29,284 nucleotides of DNA from F23-D06 sp947165685 (GTDB lineage: Bacteria; Bacteroidota; Bacteroidia; Bacteroidales; WCHB1-69). The stretch is taken from assembly GCA_947165685.1 (NCBI GenBank), contig CAMVBK010000042.1:1-29284 (forward strand). Direction: 5' to 3'. A model generated the notes under the pieces. That model was not told where the DNA came from. It saw only the letters and a list, made by a program, of their open reading frames with translations, and did not search any database. Shown here in pieces: positions 1-9,698 of the stretch (positions are counted from its first letter, which is position 1; each line of letters opens with the position of its first letter). The translations under genes were made by a program, and so were the position numbers.

Positions 1-138
1 TCCGCCGCGATGTTCCACCGATACGTCTATGAAGCACTGTTCAGGAGGAGGACCTACCGATGCAACAACACGCAGCGGTTCGAGCGGGCGATAGGGCGCG
101 TCGAACAGGTGATCCCGTACTACGTGGTAAGTCCGTGA
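1..138 (+). CDS. C-terminal tail of an unidentified protein (cut by window edge)
   Basis: Reading frame 1 is open from the first base to a TGA at 136-138 and gives 45 residues rich in Arg and aromatic residues, ending in ERAIGRVEQVIPYYVVSP. The composition looks like a real protein end, but there is no motif by which to name a family. The start lies outside the window. The frame could be chance, because 45 open codons is not long in GC-rich DNA; its main support is that it abuts an AT-rich intergenic stretch, as a true gene end would. Confidence 0.45.
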   Translation, partial: SAAMFHRYVYEALFRRRTYRCNNTQRFERAIGRVEQVIPYYVVSP

Positions 139-519
139 CATAGATACCGCGGCAGGGGTTCCACGCAAGTGCCAACCGCCAAAGACAGCAAAAAGACTGT
201 TACTATTTAACTGTGAATTAAACAGTTTCAAACAGCCGGAAAGGGGTAAACAGTCAACTTCCATATACTGGAAAAACAGCATAAACTATTTGAATTAATC
301 ATTTCGCATAGTACTATTTAACACATTCGACTCGTCCTTCCTATTCCGCAATCACCAACGCATTGGACCAACCGTCCAGCAAACAACAATGCAACAGCAC
401 AAGAACGCACCGTCAAAATAATATCCATGGCTGTTTTTTTTCACCAAATCAACATATTAATATTTTTCGTATTATTGCACCTTCAAATTATCATACAAAC
501 AACAACCAAATTTCATGTT
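139..519. other. AT-rich intergenic region upstream of the T9SS surface protein
   Basis: About 380 bases without a convincing gene; a short open frame at 363-614 overlaps the start of the next gene and looks like chance. The stretch turns strongly AT-rich from about 200 onward. A TATTTTTC box at 461-468 matches seven of eight bases of the Bacteroidota -7 consensus TAnnTTTG, and a T-run at 437-440 sits 20 bases upstream, where a -33 element would be. This could be the promoter of the surface protein, with a leader of roughly 45 bases. Confidence 0.35.
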
Positions 520-3500
520 ATGAAAAAAATTTCCCTACTCCTGTGGACAGCACTGGTCTTGGTGTTCCTGTCCCCGCCGGCAACGGCACAAACCAACAGC
601 ACAACCGTCGCTGAAGGCACTACAACAGACACCCATCTTCCCATTTGGGGACTGTGGATGAACTCCTATTGTCGCCACCAGGTCATTTATCCCGAGATCA
701 TGCTCGCGGACATGACAGGCGCCACCATCTCGGAAATGAAATTCTACACATCGGGCACAGGTGTCAACCACACTTTCGTCGACACCATGCAAGTCCAAGT
801 CCGCCTCGGCATTGCCGACACTTTCCATTTCACATCGGCAACATTCAAGGAAATCCCGTTCGACACTGTCTATACAGGGAACCTCTCTGTGGTGGCGGGT
901 GTTATGACCATCACCTTTGCCACCCCCTACACCTATAATGGCGGCCACCTGCTGCTTGATATCATCTCCACCGTAAAGGGAAGCGCAAAATCACTAACCT
1001 TCAAGGGAATACAACCCGCCAACGAAGTCCGATCGGGTGTAGCAGGCCACAACGGGGTGCAGTCGGCCATCACCCCTTACAGCCGTTACCGGTTCATCCC
1101 GCAAACCACGTTCACCTACACGGGCGGATCCAGCTGCCTGTCGCCGAACGGGGTCTCTGTGACCGACATCTCAGAGACGGACGCCGTGATGCACATCGAC
1201 CCGCGTCCCGGCCAAAGCGCATGGGAATTCCTACTCGTTCCCGCCGGCACCGACACCACCGGCATGGCCTGGATTGACATCTCCGACACGACACAAGATC
1301 TGGTCGGCCTGACAGAAAACACCGCCTACACCGTATATGTGCGCACCCTCTGCGGCGACGGCGAGCTCAGTTCCGTCAGCTACACCAACTTCCGCACCGC
1401 ATGTGCCCTGATCACCGCCGATGTGCTCCCGCGCACCTGGAACTTCGAGTCCGACAACGCCGGCGGCAACGTCTCTTTTCCGCTGCCCTCCTGTTGGATG
1501 CGCACCCCCTACTCCAACTATCCCAGCATCACCTACCCCGTCTATGCCGATATGTGCCACAGCGGCAGCACGGTGCTCGGTTTCCACACCGCCACCTCCG
1601 TCGGGGTGGCCTCGACTGGAGAAATCGACACCACCGTGACCCCCATCCAACAACTTCAGGTCGAGTTCTACGCCCGAATGCGCCAAGGCTACACCGGCGC
1701 CACACTCCAAATCGGCGTAATCTCCGACCCTACAGACAACTCCACCTTCCAAGTCTATAAATCCATACCCATTACCTCCACAGCTTACAACGAAGAGCCT
1801 TACTGCGTGATGTTCAACGAGTTCGATGGACATGGCAACCGCATCGGCTTCTCCGTCGTGGATCCATCCACCACTATCGTGGACCTCTACATTGACGACC
1901 TGACGCTCAGCGTGATACCACCTTGTCCGAAAGTGCAAGACCTGACCACGTATGCCGCGACCGAAAGCAGCATCGCCCTCACCTGGCACGGACTCAACGA
2001 CAGCTACGCCGTGCGCTACCGCACCGTCATTGACACCGCATGGGCCACCGAGTACACCTTCTCGGACTCCATCGAGATTCAGGGACTGCAGCCGAATACC
2101 GAATACGTTATAGAGGTGATGCCTGCCGACTGCGACTCGCTTCCGGATAGCTTCATCGCGGGGATTACCGCATGGACGGGCTGCGCGACCCTGAGCGTGC
2201 CCTATTTCAACGATTTCGAGAACGACCTGATGCAGCACTGCTGGGCGGTGGCCGAACAGGGCACCATCACAATTCCCTATGTGGGCAACAACTACTATCC
2301 TGTCGTCAACACCTCCACGGAACTGGCTTATTCCGGAGCCCGATACCTGACTCTTGGGGCGAAAGACAGCACTTCAGCCGTCATCGCCGCCCCGAAAATG
2401 AACCAGAACATCGAGTCGCTCCGACTGAAGTTCTACGTGAGGGAAGAGTCGGCCTACCTCAACGCCTACACGTTCGGCACCCTGCAGCTGGGCCTCATGA
2501 CCGACCCCTACGACACGTCCACCTTCGTGTCCCTTGCAACGGTTCCGACCAACACGACCACCTACGCCCTTCGCACCTACAACTTTGACCAGTTCAGCTA
2601 CGTCGGCCCCGATTATTACATCGCATTCCGCTACGTTGGGGCGGGCAGCGACACCGATGATGTGGGCACCATTTATATCGATGATGTCACCATCACACCA
2701 AACGCCATCTGCAACGAGCCGACAGGCCTTGCCGCCTCCAACATTTCCACAACTTCCGCAGACATCAGCTGGACCGGCACGGCCGACAACCACAAAGTCT
2801 ATTACCAGACGGTCGGGGATCCCGGCTACCAATCCGTCCCCATCCCCGCAGGCGACAGCACTGTCACCCTTACGGGTCTCGCCCCCTCCACCCACTACAA
2901 CTACTACGTGGCATCCGTATGCAGCGACAGTTCAGAGGCTCCAAGCGTCATCAGCACTTTCATGACCGAGTGCGGCGTCCATACCGTGTTCCCCTATCAC
3001 GAGAACTTCGACAACTACATCACCGGACAGTTGCCCGACTGCTGGCAACGCATCGCCGGCGTGACGGAAGGCAGCTTCGTCTGTCCTTACATTTTCATGA
3101 ACACCGCCAACTACCATTTTTCAAACAGCATTCCCAATTGCCTAATTTTCAACTCATACGGTCCACAACAACGCTCCACGGCCATTCTGCCGGAATTTTC
3201 GGAGCCACTCTCAAGCTTGCGCCTGACCTTCGACCTGCGGGCTGAAGGCGCACAGTCGGGCACGATGCACGTGGGCTACATGACCAATCCTGCGGACAGC
3301 AGTACCTTCGTGGCAATCCAGTCTATTTCGGCCGGCGACTATGTGACCTACAACTACCAGCACTTCTTAGTGAACTATAACGGCGCAGGCATCCCCGACA
3401 GCGGTTTCATCGCCTTCCGCCACGAATCCAGCAGCGATTGGATTTTCATGCTCGACAACGTGACGGTCGATGTGATTCCGACCTGCGACGCGCCCATCCA

Positions 3501-5364
3501 ACTGGCCACCTCCATCATCACCAGCACCACGGCCAACATCTCCTGGCTCTCCGACGCCGACTCGCTGACCCTCCACTACAAGTCCGCCGCCGATGTGGAA
3601 TACACCACAGAGACCATCCTGGTGGATTCCGCAAATATCCACACCATGACCGGCCTGAACCCCTCCACCACTTACACATGGTATCTCTCTATCCTCTGCG
3701 AAGGTCAGGAATATGTGAGTGAGACCTCCACCTTCACCACCGAGTGCGCGGGACTAACCAGTGTGCCGAGGACCTGGACCTTCGAGACCGGAAATCCACC
3801 CAGCACCACTGTCAACCCGCTGCCTTCCTGCTGGCACCGCATCAACCCCGGCCATCCCTACGTCTATCGCGGTTCGATGCTCAACCTCTTCCACTCCGGT
3901 TCCTACGCACTGCTTTTCAACGCCAATGCCGGCACCCTGCATGCCACGATGACGCCCATCAACCCCGACTACCTTTCCCTTGACACCCTGCAGCTGAAAT
4001 TCTACGCGCGCATCTACAGCGCCGGCATCCCCAACAACCTCCAGATCGGCGTGATGGAAGACCCGACCGACGCCAGCACCTTCACGCTGGTGGAGACCGT
4101 CACCATCGATCACAGCGGCTACGGTTCCTACCCTCACCGCGTGAACTTCGACAGCTACACCGGCAACGGTCTTTACATCGCATTCCGCCTGCCCGCCGGC
4201 TCCGGCAACAACATCTATGTGGACGACATCACCTTGCAGCGCATCCCTGCATGCATGCCCGTGGACAACCTGACCGTCACGGACACCACGGAAAACAGCG
4301 CCACCGTTTCCTGGACCGTCGGAGAAGACATCTCCGAGTTCACAGTGGAGCATAAGCCCGCCTCGGCAACCGACTGGCAGAGCCAAACGACCAATTTCAC
4401 GCACGTCACGTTGGACAACCTGACCCCCAACACGCCGTATCTTGTGCGCGTGCGCCCCACCTGCGATCCAAGCATCATCTACCAAATCGCTAACTTCACC
4501 ACCCTCCAATCCTCCACGCCCGACACGGTCGTGAATCCCACCGTGGTGACCGACTCCGTTTCCGCCATCTCGCAGACCACCGCCACGCTGCACGGCTCCA
4601 TCACCAACGCCGGCAACCAGCCCATCACGGCGCAGGGATTTGAATGGAAGGCCGCAAGCGCCACCGCCTACTTGACCGTGAACGCCACCGGAACCGCGAT
4701 GACCGCACCGCTGACAGGCCTTACAGCCAACACTGGCTACACATTCCGCGCCTTCGCCTCTACAGCCGACACTACGGTCTATGGCGCCGACATCACCTTC
4801 ACCACGGCCGCGGAAGACCCGGGCCCGCAACCTGACACCTGTGACACCCCGACCAACTTGCACTCCATCAGCGTAGAGAACCACGCCATCACGATAGGCT
4901 GGGACGACAACCCCGATGTAAACAGTTGGAACATCCAATACCAGCCTGAAGGCGGAAGCTGGAACTCCTCCGTTTCCTCCTCCAACGGCTACACCATCAC
5001 TGGATTGGCAGGACATACCAACTACCTGATCCGCGTGCAGGCCGACTGCGGCGACGGCAACACCAGTGCCTGGAGCGAGACAATCTCCACCCAAACCACC
5101 AATGTGGGAATTGGCAACCACCTGGAAAACAACATCATGCTATTCCCGAATCCGGCGAATACATTATTGAATGTGCAATGGGAAATGGGCAATGAGGCCG
5201 CTACCATCGAACTGCTCGATGTGTATGGCAAGCTGATCCACACCACGCCTGTCACGGGTGAGACCATATCCATCAACGTTTCCGGCCTGGCCAACGGGGT
5301 TTACTTCGTGCGCGTGACTACGGAAACAGGATTGGTCACGAAACCGTTTGTAGTAAAACGATAG
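520..5364 (+). CDS. Large T9SS-secreted surface protein with alternating fibronectin III and MAM-like jelly-roll domains
   Basis: The 1614-residue product begins with a classical signal peptide (MKKISLLLWTALVLVFL...ATAQ). The frame is open back to an ATG at 427, but the start at 520 puts the signal peptide at the N-terminus. After an N-terminal region of about 180 residues there are four similar jelly-roll (MAM/concanavalin-like) units. Each carries a CW motif, an LQLKFYAR-like strand, a DPTDxSTF motif and an end such as IYVDDITL. They alternate with fibronectin III-like units containing the typical TATVSW and GLTPNTxY turns. The last 80 or so residues (LFPNPANTLLNVQW ... GVYFVRVTTETG...KPFVVKR) are a type A T9SS sorting domain, so the protein should cross the outer membrane by T9SS and be anchored or released there. 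Likely roles are adhesion or glycan binding; no catalytic domain was recognised. Confidence 0.9.
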   Translation: MKKISLLLWTALVLVFLSPPATAQTNSTTVAEGTTTDTHLPIWGLWMNSYCRHQVIYPEIMLADMTGATISEMKFYTSGTGVNHTFVDTMQVQVRLGIADTFHFTSATFKEIPFDTVYTGNLSVVAGVMTITFATPYTYNGGHLLLDIISTVKGSAKSLTFKGIQPANEVRSGVAGHNGVQSAITPYSRYRFIPQTTFTYTGGSSCLSPNGVSVTDISETDAVMHIDPRPGQSAWEFLLVPAGTDTTGMAWIDISDTTQDLVGLTENTAYTVYVRTLCGDGELSSVSYTNFRTACALITADVLPRTWNFESDNAGGNVSFPLPSCWMRTPYSNYPSITYPVYADMCHSGSTVLGFHTATSVGVASTGEIDTTVTPIQQLQVEFYARMRQGYTGATLQIGVISDPTDNSTFQVYKSIPITSTAYNEEPYCVMFNEFDGHGNRIGFSVVDPSTTIVDLYIDDLTLSVIPPCPKVQDLTTYAATESSIALTWHGLNDSYAVRYRTVIDTAWATEYTFSDSIEIQGLQPNTEYVIEVMPADCDSLPDSFIAGITAWTGCATLSVPYFNDFENDLMQHCWAVAEQGTITIPYVGNNYYPVVNTSTELAYSGARYLTLGAKDSTSAVIAAPKMNQNIESLRLKFYVREESAYLNAYTFGTLQLGLMTDPYDTSTFVSLATVPTNTTTYALRTYNFDQFSYVGPDYYIAFRYVGAGSDTDDVGTIYIDDVTITPNAICNEPTGLAASNISTTSADISWTGTADNHKVYYQTVGDPGYQSVPIPAGDSTVTLTGLAPSTHYNYYVASVCSDSSEAPSVISTFMTECGVHTVFPYHENFDNYITGQLPDCWQRIAGVTEGSFVCPYIFMNTANYHFSNSIPNCLIFNSYGPQQRSTAILPEFSEPLSSLRLTFDLRAEGAQSGTMHVGYMTNPADSSTFVAIQSISAGDYVTYNYQHFLVNYNGAGIPDSGFIAFRHESSSDWIFMLDNVTVDVIPTCDAPIQLATSIITSTTANISWLSDADSLTLHYKSAADVEYTTETILVDSANIHTMTGLNPSTTYTWYLSILCEGQEYVSETSTFTTECAGLTSVPRTWTFETGNPPSTTVNPLPSCWHRINPGHPYVYRGSMLNLFHSGSYALLFNANAGTLHATMTPINPDYLSLDTLQLKFYARIYSAGIPNNLQIGVMEDPTDASTFTLVETVTIDHSGYGSYPHRVNFDSYTGNGLYIAFRLPAGSGNNIYVDDITLQRIPACMPVDNLTVTDTTENSATVSWTVGEDISEFTVEHKPASATDWQSQTTNFTHVTLDNLTPNTPYLVRVRPTCDPSIIYQIANFTTLQSSTPDTVVNPTVVTDSVSAISQTTATLHGSITNAGNQPITAQGFEWKAASATAYLTVNATGTAMTAPLTGLTANTGYTFRAFASTADTTVYGADITFTTAAEDPGPQPDTCDTPTNLHSISVENHAITIGWDDNPDVNSWNIQYQPEGGSWNSSVSSSNGYTITGLAGHTNYLIRVQADCGDGNTSAWSETISTQTTNVGIGNHLENNIMLFPNPANTLLNVQWEMGNEAATIELLDVYGKLIHTTPVTGETISINVSGLANGVYFVRVTTETGLVTKPFVVKR

Positions 5365-5391
5365 ACATGAGACGTAAGACATGAGAAAAGA

Positions 5392-5417
5392 GGGAATCCG
5401 ATGAGGGTTCCCTTTTT
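5392..5417 (+). terminator. Intrinsic terminator of the T9SS surface protein gene
   Basis: GGGAATCC (5392-5399), a five-base loop and GGGTTCCC (5405-5412) form an eight-pair stem with one G-T wobble, followed by TTTTT. It lies 27 bases after the stop codon in the sense direction. The stretch between stop and stem holds two copies of GACATGAGA. Confidence 0.75.
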
Positions 5418-5437
5418 CATTGTAACTGTATTTTACG

Positions 5438-5445
5438 TATTTTTG
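5438..5445 (+). promoter_or_regulatory. Bacteroidota-type -7 box for the flippase gene
   Basis: TATTTTTG is an eight-of-eight match to TAnnTTTG. It lies 15 bases before the first ATG of the flippase, so the leader would be very short. The -33 element is less clear (a T-run at 5413-5417, with spacing 20, overlaps the T-tract of the upstream terminator). Confidence 0.45.
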
Positions 5446-5460
5446 CCGCGTTGAAAAAAG

Positions 5461-6801
5461 ATGATGAACCCACAAATAAGATTGACAGACAAAATCATAG
5501 GCACTTTCCTAAACCGGGTACTGACCACGGCGATTATGTTCGCCGTAGTAGTCATCAACAGCAACAATTTCGGGGCGGAAGGGACCGGCACCATCGCGGT
5601 CATCATCCTCGGACTGACGCTATTACAGGTCTTCAACAATTTTGTCGGAGGAAGCGCCTTGGTATATCTCGTGCCCCATCGAAACAATTTCCAATTGCTC
5701 ATGCTCTCCTACGGCTGGATGCTGATCAGCAATGCCCTCGGAATCTTCCTGCTTGGGGCCTTGGACTTCGTGCCGCACGAACACAGAATCTACTTGTTCA
5801 TCCTGTCCATCATCTACAATCTTTATTTCATCCACATCAGCGTGATGCAAGGTAAAGAGGACATCAAACTGTTCAACATCCTGCAACTCTCACAGGCCGT
5901 TCTTCTGATTCTTGGACTTGTAACGGCTCTCCTGCTCCAGCATTGGGCGGGACTCCACGCCGACATCCGCGCCTACCTCGCGGCTTTCCTCTTTTCCTAC
6001 CTTCTCCCCGCCATCGTCAGCACCCTCTATGTGGCTCGTCGCATCCGACCCGAAAGCCTTCAAGGAGCCGGGACGCTGCTCTTTGAAATGGTCAAACTGG
6101 GCTTCTGGACGCAGATGGCCAACCTGGCGCAACTATTGACCTACCGAGTCAATTACTACTTTATACAAAAGTTTACAAACAGCGACAAAGCATTGGGCAT
6201 CTATGATTTAGGCACGAAAATTTCGGAAGCCGTGTGGATTATCCCGAAGAGTATCTGCGTGGTACTCTATGCCAGAGTCTCCAACTGCCAAGAAGAAGAA
6301 TACACAAAACGGACCACCCTGTTGCTGCTGAAATTTGTCTTGGCCGTCGTGTTGGCGGCCGTGTTGGTGCTTTGGATACTGCCCCCGTCGGTTATCGCAT
6401 GGATTTTCGGTCCCGACTTTTCAAATTCAAAGCCTGTAATCAACAGCCTGTTGCCCGGTATCGTTTCCCTTTCGTGTATGTCCATCTTGTCGCACTATTT
6501 TGCCGGCTACGGTAAATTCCATATCAACGCTATCTCCTCTTTCATCGGCTTTGCCGTCACCGCCCTGCTGGGGGTCACTTGGCTGGCACACACCGCCCAA
6601 ACAGACACAACCGGTGCCTTACAGGTTGCGGGACACATCTCCAGCATCGCCTACACCTGCAGTTTCCTGTTCACGCTCGCCTGCTTCATCCATCGCACGC
6701 ACGCCACGGCCCACGATTTCCTCATCACACGAAACGACATTAAACTACTGAAAGAAAACATTTTGTCCTTGTCTTTATTCAAGAAAAAGAAACAGCCATG
6801 A
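5461..6801 (+). CDS. Polysaccharide flippase-like membrane protein (MATE/Wzx-type, MVF superfamily)
   Basis: The 446-residue protein is hydrophobic throughout, with about 12 predicted membrane segments, the usual size and layout of O-antigen or capsule repeat-unit flippases. The N-terminus (LTDKIIGTFLNRVLTTAIMFAVVVINSNNFGAEGTGTIAVIILG) resembles Wzx-family proteins, which move undecaprenyl-linked oligosaccharides across the inner membrane. Two ATGs stand next to each other at 5461 and 5464 and either may be used. The stop overlaps the start of the next glycosyltransferase (ATGA), so the two genes are translationally coupled and probably serve one glycan pathway. The substrate cannot be read from sequence. 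Confidence 0.75.
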   Translation: MMNPQIRLTDKIIGTFLNRVLTTAIMFAVVVINSNNFGAEGTGTIAVIILGLTLLQVFNNFVGGSALVYLVPHRNNFQLLMLSYGWMLISNALGIFLLGALDFVPHEHRIYLFILSIIYNLYFIHISVMQGKEDIKLFNILQLSQAVLLILGLVTALLLQHWAGLHADIRAYLAAFLFSYLLPAIVSTLYVARRIRPESLQGAGTLLFEMVKLGFWTQMANLAQLLTYRVNYYFIQKFTNSDKALGIYDLGTKISEAVWIIPKSICVVLYARVSNCQEEEYTKRTTLLLLKFVLAVVLAAVLVLWILPPSVIAWIFGPDFSNSKPVINSLLPGIVSLSCMSILSHYFAGYGKFHINAISSFIGFAVTALLGVTWLAHTAQTDTTGALQVAGHISSIAYTCSFLFTLACFIHRTHATAHDFLITRNDIKLLKENILSLSLFKKKKQP

Positions 6802-7898
6802 TTGTCGCCCATTTCCCCTCTTGGTTCCCAAATGCTGAAAGTCCGCTGAACGGGAATTTTATCCTGCGACAGATCGAGACTATCGCACCTTGCACCACGT
6901 CCTTCGTGCTCCGGCACACCGATGCCAACCTTGAATTGCTATTACCGGACAACTTTCACTTTCATCCCATCCAAGCCAAATCAAAAGTAAGCCTCCTGCA
7001 CGCTTACTTTACTGAATTTCAACAACTTATCAAAAAATATGGAAAGCCTGACCTGTTGCATCTCCACGTGGCGCTTCCACTTGGGCCTATCGCCGCTTTC
7101 CTCTCCCGAAAATACAACATCCCGCTCGTTGTCAGTGAACACTGGTCCATCTATCAACCTGTAAACAGACGGCAGATTCGGCCACTTCAGCGACAGATGC
7201 TCCAATACATCTACCGCACTGCCGCCCACATCACTGCCGTGTCGCAGAACCTGCTCGACAACATTGGCGCAACCGTGCCCGCGGCCGCGAAAAAGCCTCA
7301 GACCGTCGTCGGCAACGTGGTTGACACCGACCTGTTCTCCCTGAAAGGCACTCCCCCACCCTCCGGCAGAAAGCAGATCCTGCACGTCTCCACCCTCGAC
7401 AACAACGCGAAAAACATCATGGGCATCCTCCGCGCCACTCGGCAGCTTTCACTGCAACGCTCCGACTTCGAGCTGAACATCGTCCACGACTTCCGTAACG
7501 AGGAAGCGGAGACCTACGTGAAAGACAACGGGCTGTCCGATTTCGTCCACTTCTTAGGCCGCAAAAATTCCGCAGAAATTGCCGAATTACTGCATCAATC
7601 AGCTTTCTTCCTGCTCTTCTCCAACTACGAGAACCAGCCCTGCGTGCTGTTAGAGGCCTTCAGCACAGGCACCCCTGCCGTCACCACCCCCGTGGGCGGC
7701 ATCCCGGAAATCACAAACAAAGACAACGCCATCATCGTCACCCCGAAAGATGAGGCTCTACTTACCGAAAAACTGGATATTATGCTGAATATCTCCGGAA
7801 ACTACGACCCTGCCCTCATCCGCGAACAGGCCTTGAGCATCTGCTCTCCGGAAGTTGTGGGTGAGAAATGGATGGAAGTGTATGGAATGGAAGTTTAG
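6798..7898 (+). CDS. Glycosyltransferase, GT4 family (GT-B fold)
   Basis: The 366-residue protein has the two-Rossmann-domain layout of GT-B enzymes. The N-terminal half begins MIVAHFPSWFPNAESPLNGNFI and contains the acceptor-side HLHVALPLG segment. The C-terminal half has the nucleotide-sugar site, with HVSTLDNNAKNI, then LLFSNYENQPCVLLEAFSTGTPAVTT (the EX7E-like signature, E...N-QPCVLLEAFS) and VGGIPEI. It overlaps the flippase by four bases and probably acts in the cytoplasm on a lipid-linked glycan. The last two codons, GTT TAG, are part of the first unit of the tandem repeat that follows, so the C-terminus is shaped by that repeat. Confidence 0.88.
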   Translation: MIVAHFPSWFPNAESPLNGNFILRQIETIAPCTTSFVLRHTDANLELLLPDNFHFHPIQAKSKVSLLHAYFTEFQQLIKKYGKPDLLHLHVALPLGPIAAFLSRKYNIPLVVSEHWSIYQPVNRRQIRPLQRQMLQYIYRTAAHITAVSQNLLDNIGATVPAAAKKPQTVVGNVVDTDLFSLKGTPPPSGRKQILHVSTLDNNAKNIMGILRATRQLSLQRSDFELNIVHDFRNEEAETYVKDNGLSDFVHFLGRKNSAEIAELLHQSAFFLLFSNYENQPCVLLEAFSTGTPAVTTPVGGIPEITNKDNAIIVTPKDEALLTEKLDIMLNISGNYDPALIREQALSICSPEVVGEKWMEVYGMEV

Positions 7899-7946
7899 GA
7901 AGTTTAGAGAGTTTAGGAAGATTAGGAAGATTAGAGAGTTTAGGAA
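7893..7946 (+). repeat. Six 9-bp tandem repeats (GTTTAGGAA type) at the end of the GT4 gene
   Basis: The units are GTTTAGGAA, GTTTAGAGA, GTTTAGGAA, GATTAGGAA, GATTAGAGA and GTTTAGGAA. The stop codon TAG of the glycosyltransferase lies in unit 1. Because a unit is three codons long, every unit offers another in-frame TAG. Related arrays follow genes at 10,570-10,624 and 18,731-18,766, always in the sense direction of the gene that ends there. Confidence 0.85.
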
Positions 7947-7959
7947 GTTTCCCCACTAA

Positions 7960-8625
7960 CTATACAATCGTTACGAGCTCCACTTTCTCAAAGTTGCGGA
8001 GGATGGAGCGGATTTCGCCGATATTGTTGTAGCGTTTCATCCGGATTTCCAGTGTGACAAGCATTTTCCCGCCGTTCTCTTCCGCGTCTTTGTGCATCTC
8101 GTAGTTCATCACCGAAATATTCTCTTTGCGGAGGCTCTCCAAAATCTCCGTCAGCACATGGTAATCCGACACCAGAAAGGTGATTTGGCGGTCTCTTTGG
8201 GAAAAATTGGGGAGAAACACATTGATAAGCCCCAAGGACACCAGCACAATGGCAGTGGCGACCAGGGCCAGCCAGTACATGCCATTGCCACAAGCCAGAC
8301 CGATGGCGGCGGTGACCCAGAGGCCAGCGGCAGTGGTGAGGCCGCGCACCACCTGTTTCTGCAGGATGATGGTGCCCGCGCCGATGAAACCGATGCCCGT
8401 GACCACCTGCGCCGCAATGCGCGACGGGTCGAAACTCACATGGTCACGGCCCAGCATGAAATCGAAGCCATAGATGGAGAGAATCATGAACAGGCAGGAG
8501 CCGAGCGCAACCAGCAGGTGCGTGCGCAAACCCGCCTCCTTGGCGTGGTATTCCCGCTCCAACCCAATGGCCGCTCCCATCGCGGTGGCTACCAACAAAC
8601 GAATCACAAAGATTTTCAATGTCAT
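7960..8625 (-). CDS. MgtC/SapB-family inner-membrane protein
   Basis: The 221-residue protein has the family's N-terminal membrane domain of four to five helices with the hallmark GAAIGLEREYHAKEAGLRTHLLVALGS, then RIAAQVVTGIGFIGAGTI and GLTTAAGLWVTAAIGLACG. The C-terminal cytoplasmic part of about 80 residues (ITFLVSDYHVLTEILESL...) looks ACT-like, as in MgtC/SapB proteins. MgtC in Salmonella affects magnesium homeostasis and survival in low Mg2+ by modulating other membrane proteins; the plain Bacteroidota homologues have no proven role. It lies 12 bases downstream of the next gene on the same strand and is probably the last gene of a three-gene operon. Confidence 0.9.
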   Translation of the reverse strand: MTLKIFVIRLLVATAMGAAIGLEREYHAKEAGLRTHLLVALGSCLFMILSIYGFDFMLGRDHVSFDPSRIAAQVVTGIGFIGAGTIILQKQVVRGLTTAAGLWVTAAIGLACGNGMYWLALVATAIVLVSLGLINVFLPNFSQRDRQITFLVSDYHVLTEILESLRKENISVMNYEMHKDAEENGGKMLVTLEIRMKRYNNIGEIRSILRNFEKVELVTIV

Positions 8626-8637
8626 GACGCCCCCGTT

Positions 8638-9696
8638 TCAGTCTTGCGGGAATTCCGGCGAATTGCGGTAATAGTCGAAATTGAGTCTCCGCGTGCGCGG
8701 ACTATTCACCAACGTGTCTTCGCTGTGCCCCATGGTGTTCTCCATCGCCAAATCCATGTACGCATAGTTGCGTGACGCGACAATGCCGTACGCCGACTCG
8801 TCATCCGAGACAAAATTGGTGTACTCCTGACGGTTCTGCACGATACTGCTGCCTGGTGTTGACACTTCCCTGTAAGTCAGATAGTTCTCATCCGCCGCCC
8901 ACACGGTCAGCCGCAGACAGTTATACGGTTTTCCGGCGATGGAGTCGATATATCTCGTCACGTGCGGGTTGGTCTCGATGCCCTGCACAATCGTGCTGAA
9001 GAAGCTGGCTGGGGTGAACCCCGAATACGCGACTTCCGTGGTCGTAGTGGCACGTATGTAGTCCCCGTTTATCTTGCGGGATATCTGCTTATGGGCGATT
9101 TCACCGGTGGCATTGTCCACCTCTATATAATAAAAGGTAAGATAGATGTCATACATGGCGGCGTTGGCGGACGACGAGAACAGGATTTTGTACTGGTTCT
9201 CGGAATTCATGTTCCAGGAGGCCAGCGGACGGCGCACCGAGAAGTTGCCCACCATCACCGTCTGGGCATAAACCTCGTCCCCGGTGGCGAGACGACGAAT
9301 CACCAACCGATAGACATTATCCACATCGAGATCCCAATCGGAATAATAGAGCAGTTGCTTCGGGTTGTGGAAGTCGCCCTCGTTTTTGGGAATGGCAGTG
9401 GTGGTGTCGAGCACCGCGCTGCGCATGAACTGTCCATCGCGATACTCCTCCAAACGGACCTCAATGGAATCTACCGGATAGTAGATGTTATCCCACTCGC
9501 CGGCGGCTTCGTAGGCGTTGCCATCGGTGATATAGCCCCGATAAATCTTGAAATAGTGAATGTTGTCCTTGATATTCAACAGGCCGTATGAAACCGTAAT
9601 ATCCTTATAATCAGCGGTTAAATCAACCGGTTTGCACTGACGGAGAACCGCGCCGGCCACCAATAGGGCCATACAGTATAGAAAGAGTTTTTTCAT
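8638..9696 (-). CDS. Unrecognised exported protein, beta-rich (Bacteroidota surface type)
   Basis: The 352-residue protein starts with a signal peptide (MKKLFLYCMALLVAGAVLRQC). Cys21 could be a lipid-attachment site, but the LRQC sequence is a poor lipobox. The remainder is rich in Tyr, Asp and alternating hydrophobic residues, consistent with beta-sandwich domains, and I recognise no family with certainty. A DUF4249-like outer-membrane-associated protein is one possibility. It starts two bases after the stop of the barrel protein gene upstream, so the two are co-transcribed. That suggests a barrel plus partner surface protein pair. Confidence 0.7.
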   Translation of the reverse strand: MKKLFLYCMALLVAGAVLRQCKPVDLTADYKDITVSYGLLNIKDNIHYFKIYRGYITDGNAYEAAGEWDNIYYPVDSIEVRLEEYRDGQFMRSAVLDTTTAIPKNEGDFHNPKQLLYYSDWDLDVDNVYRLVIRRLATGDEVYAQTVMVGNFSVRRPLASWNMNSENQYKILFSSSANAAMYDIYLTFYYIEVDNATGEIAHKQISRKINGDYIRATTTTEVAYSGFTPASFFSTIVQGIETNPHVTRYIDSIAGKPYNCLRLTVWAADENYLTYREVSTPGSSIVQNRQEYTNFVSDDESAYGIVASRNYAYMDLAMENTMGHSEDTLVNSPRTRRLNFDYYRNSPEFPQD

Positions 9697-9698
9697 AA

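Noticed and set aside
3754..5121. A 455-codon minus-strand frame inside the T9SS protein gene
   Set aside because: It is antisense to a well-supported gene, rich in Gly/Val/Asp without motif, and explained by the GC-rich codon use of the real frame.
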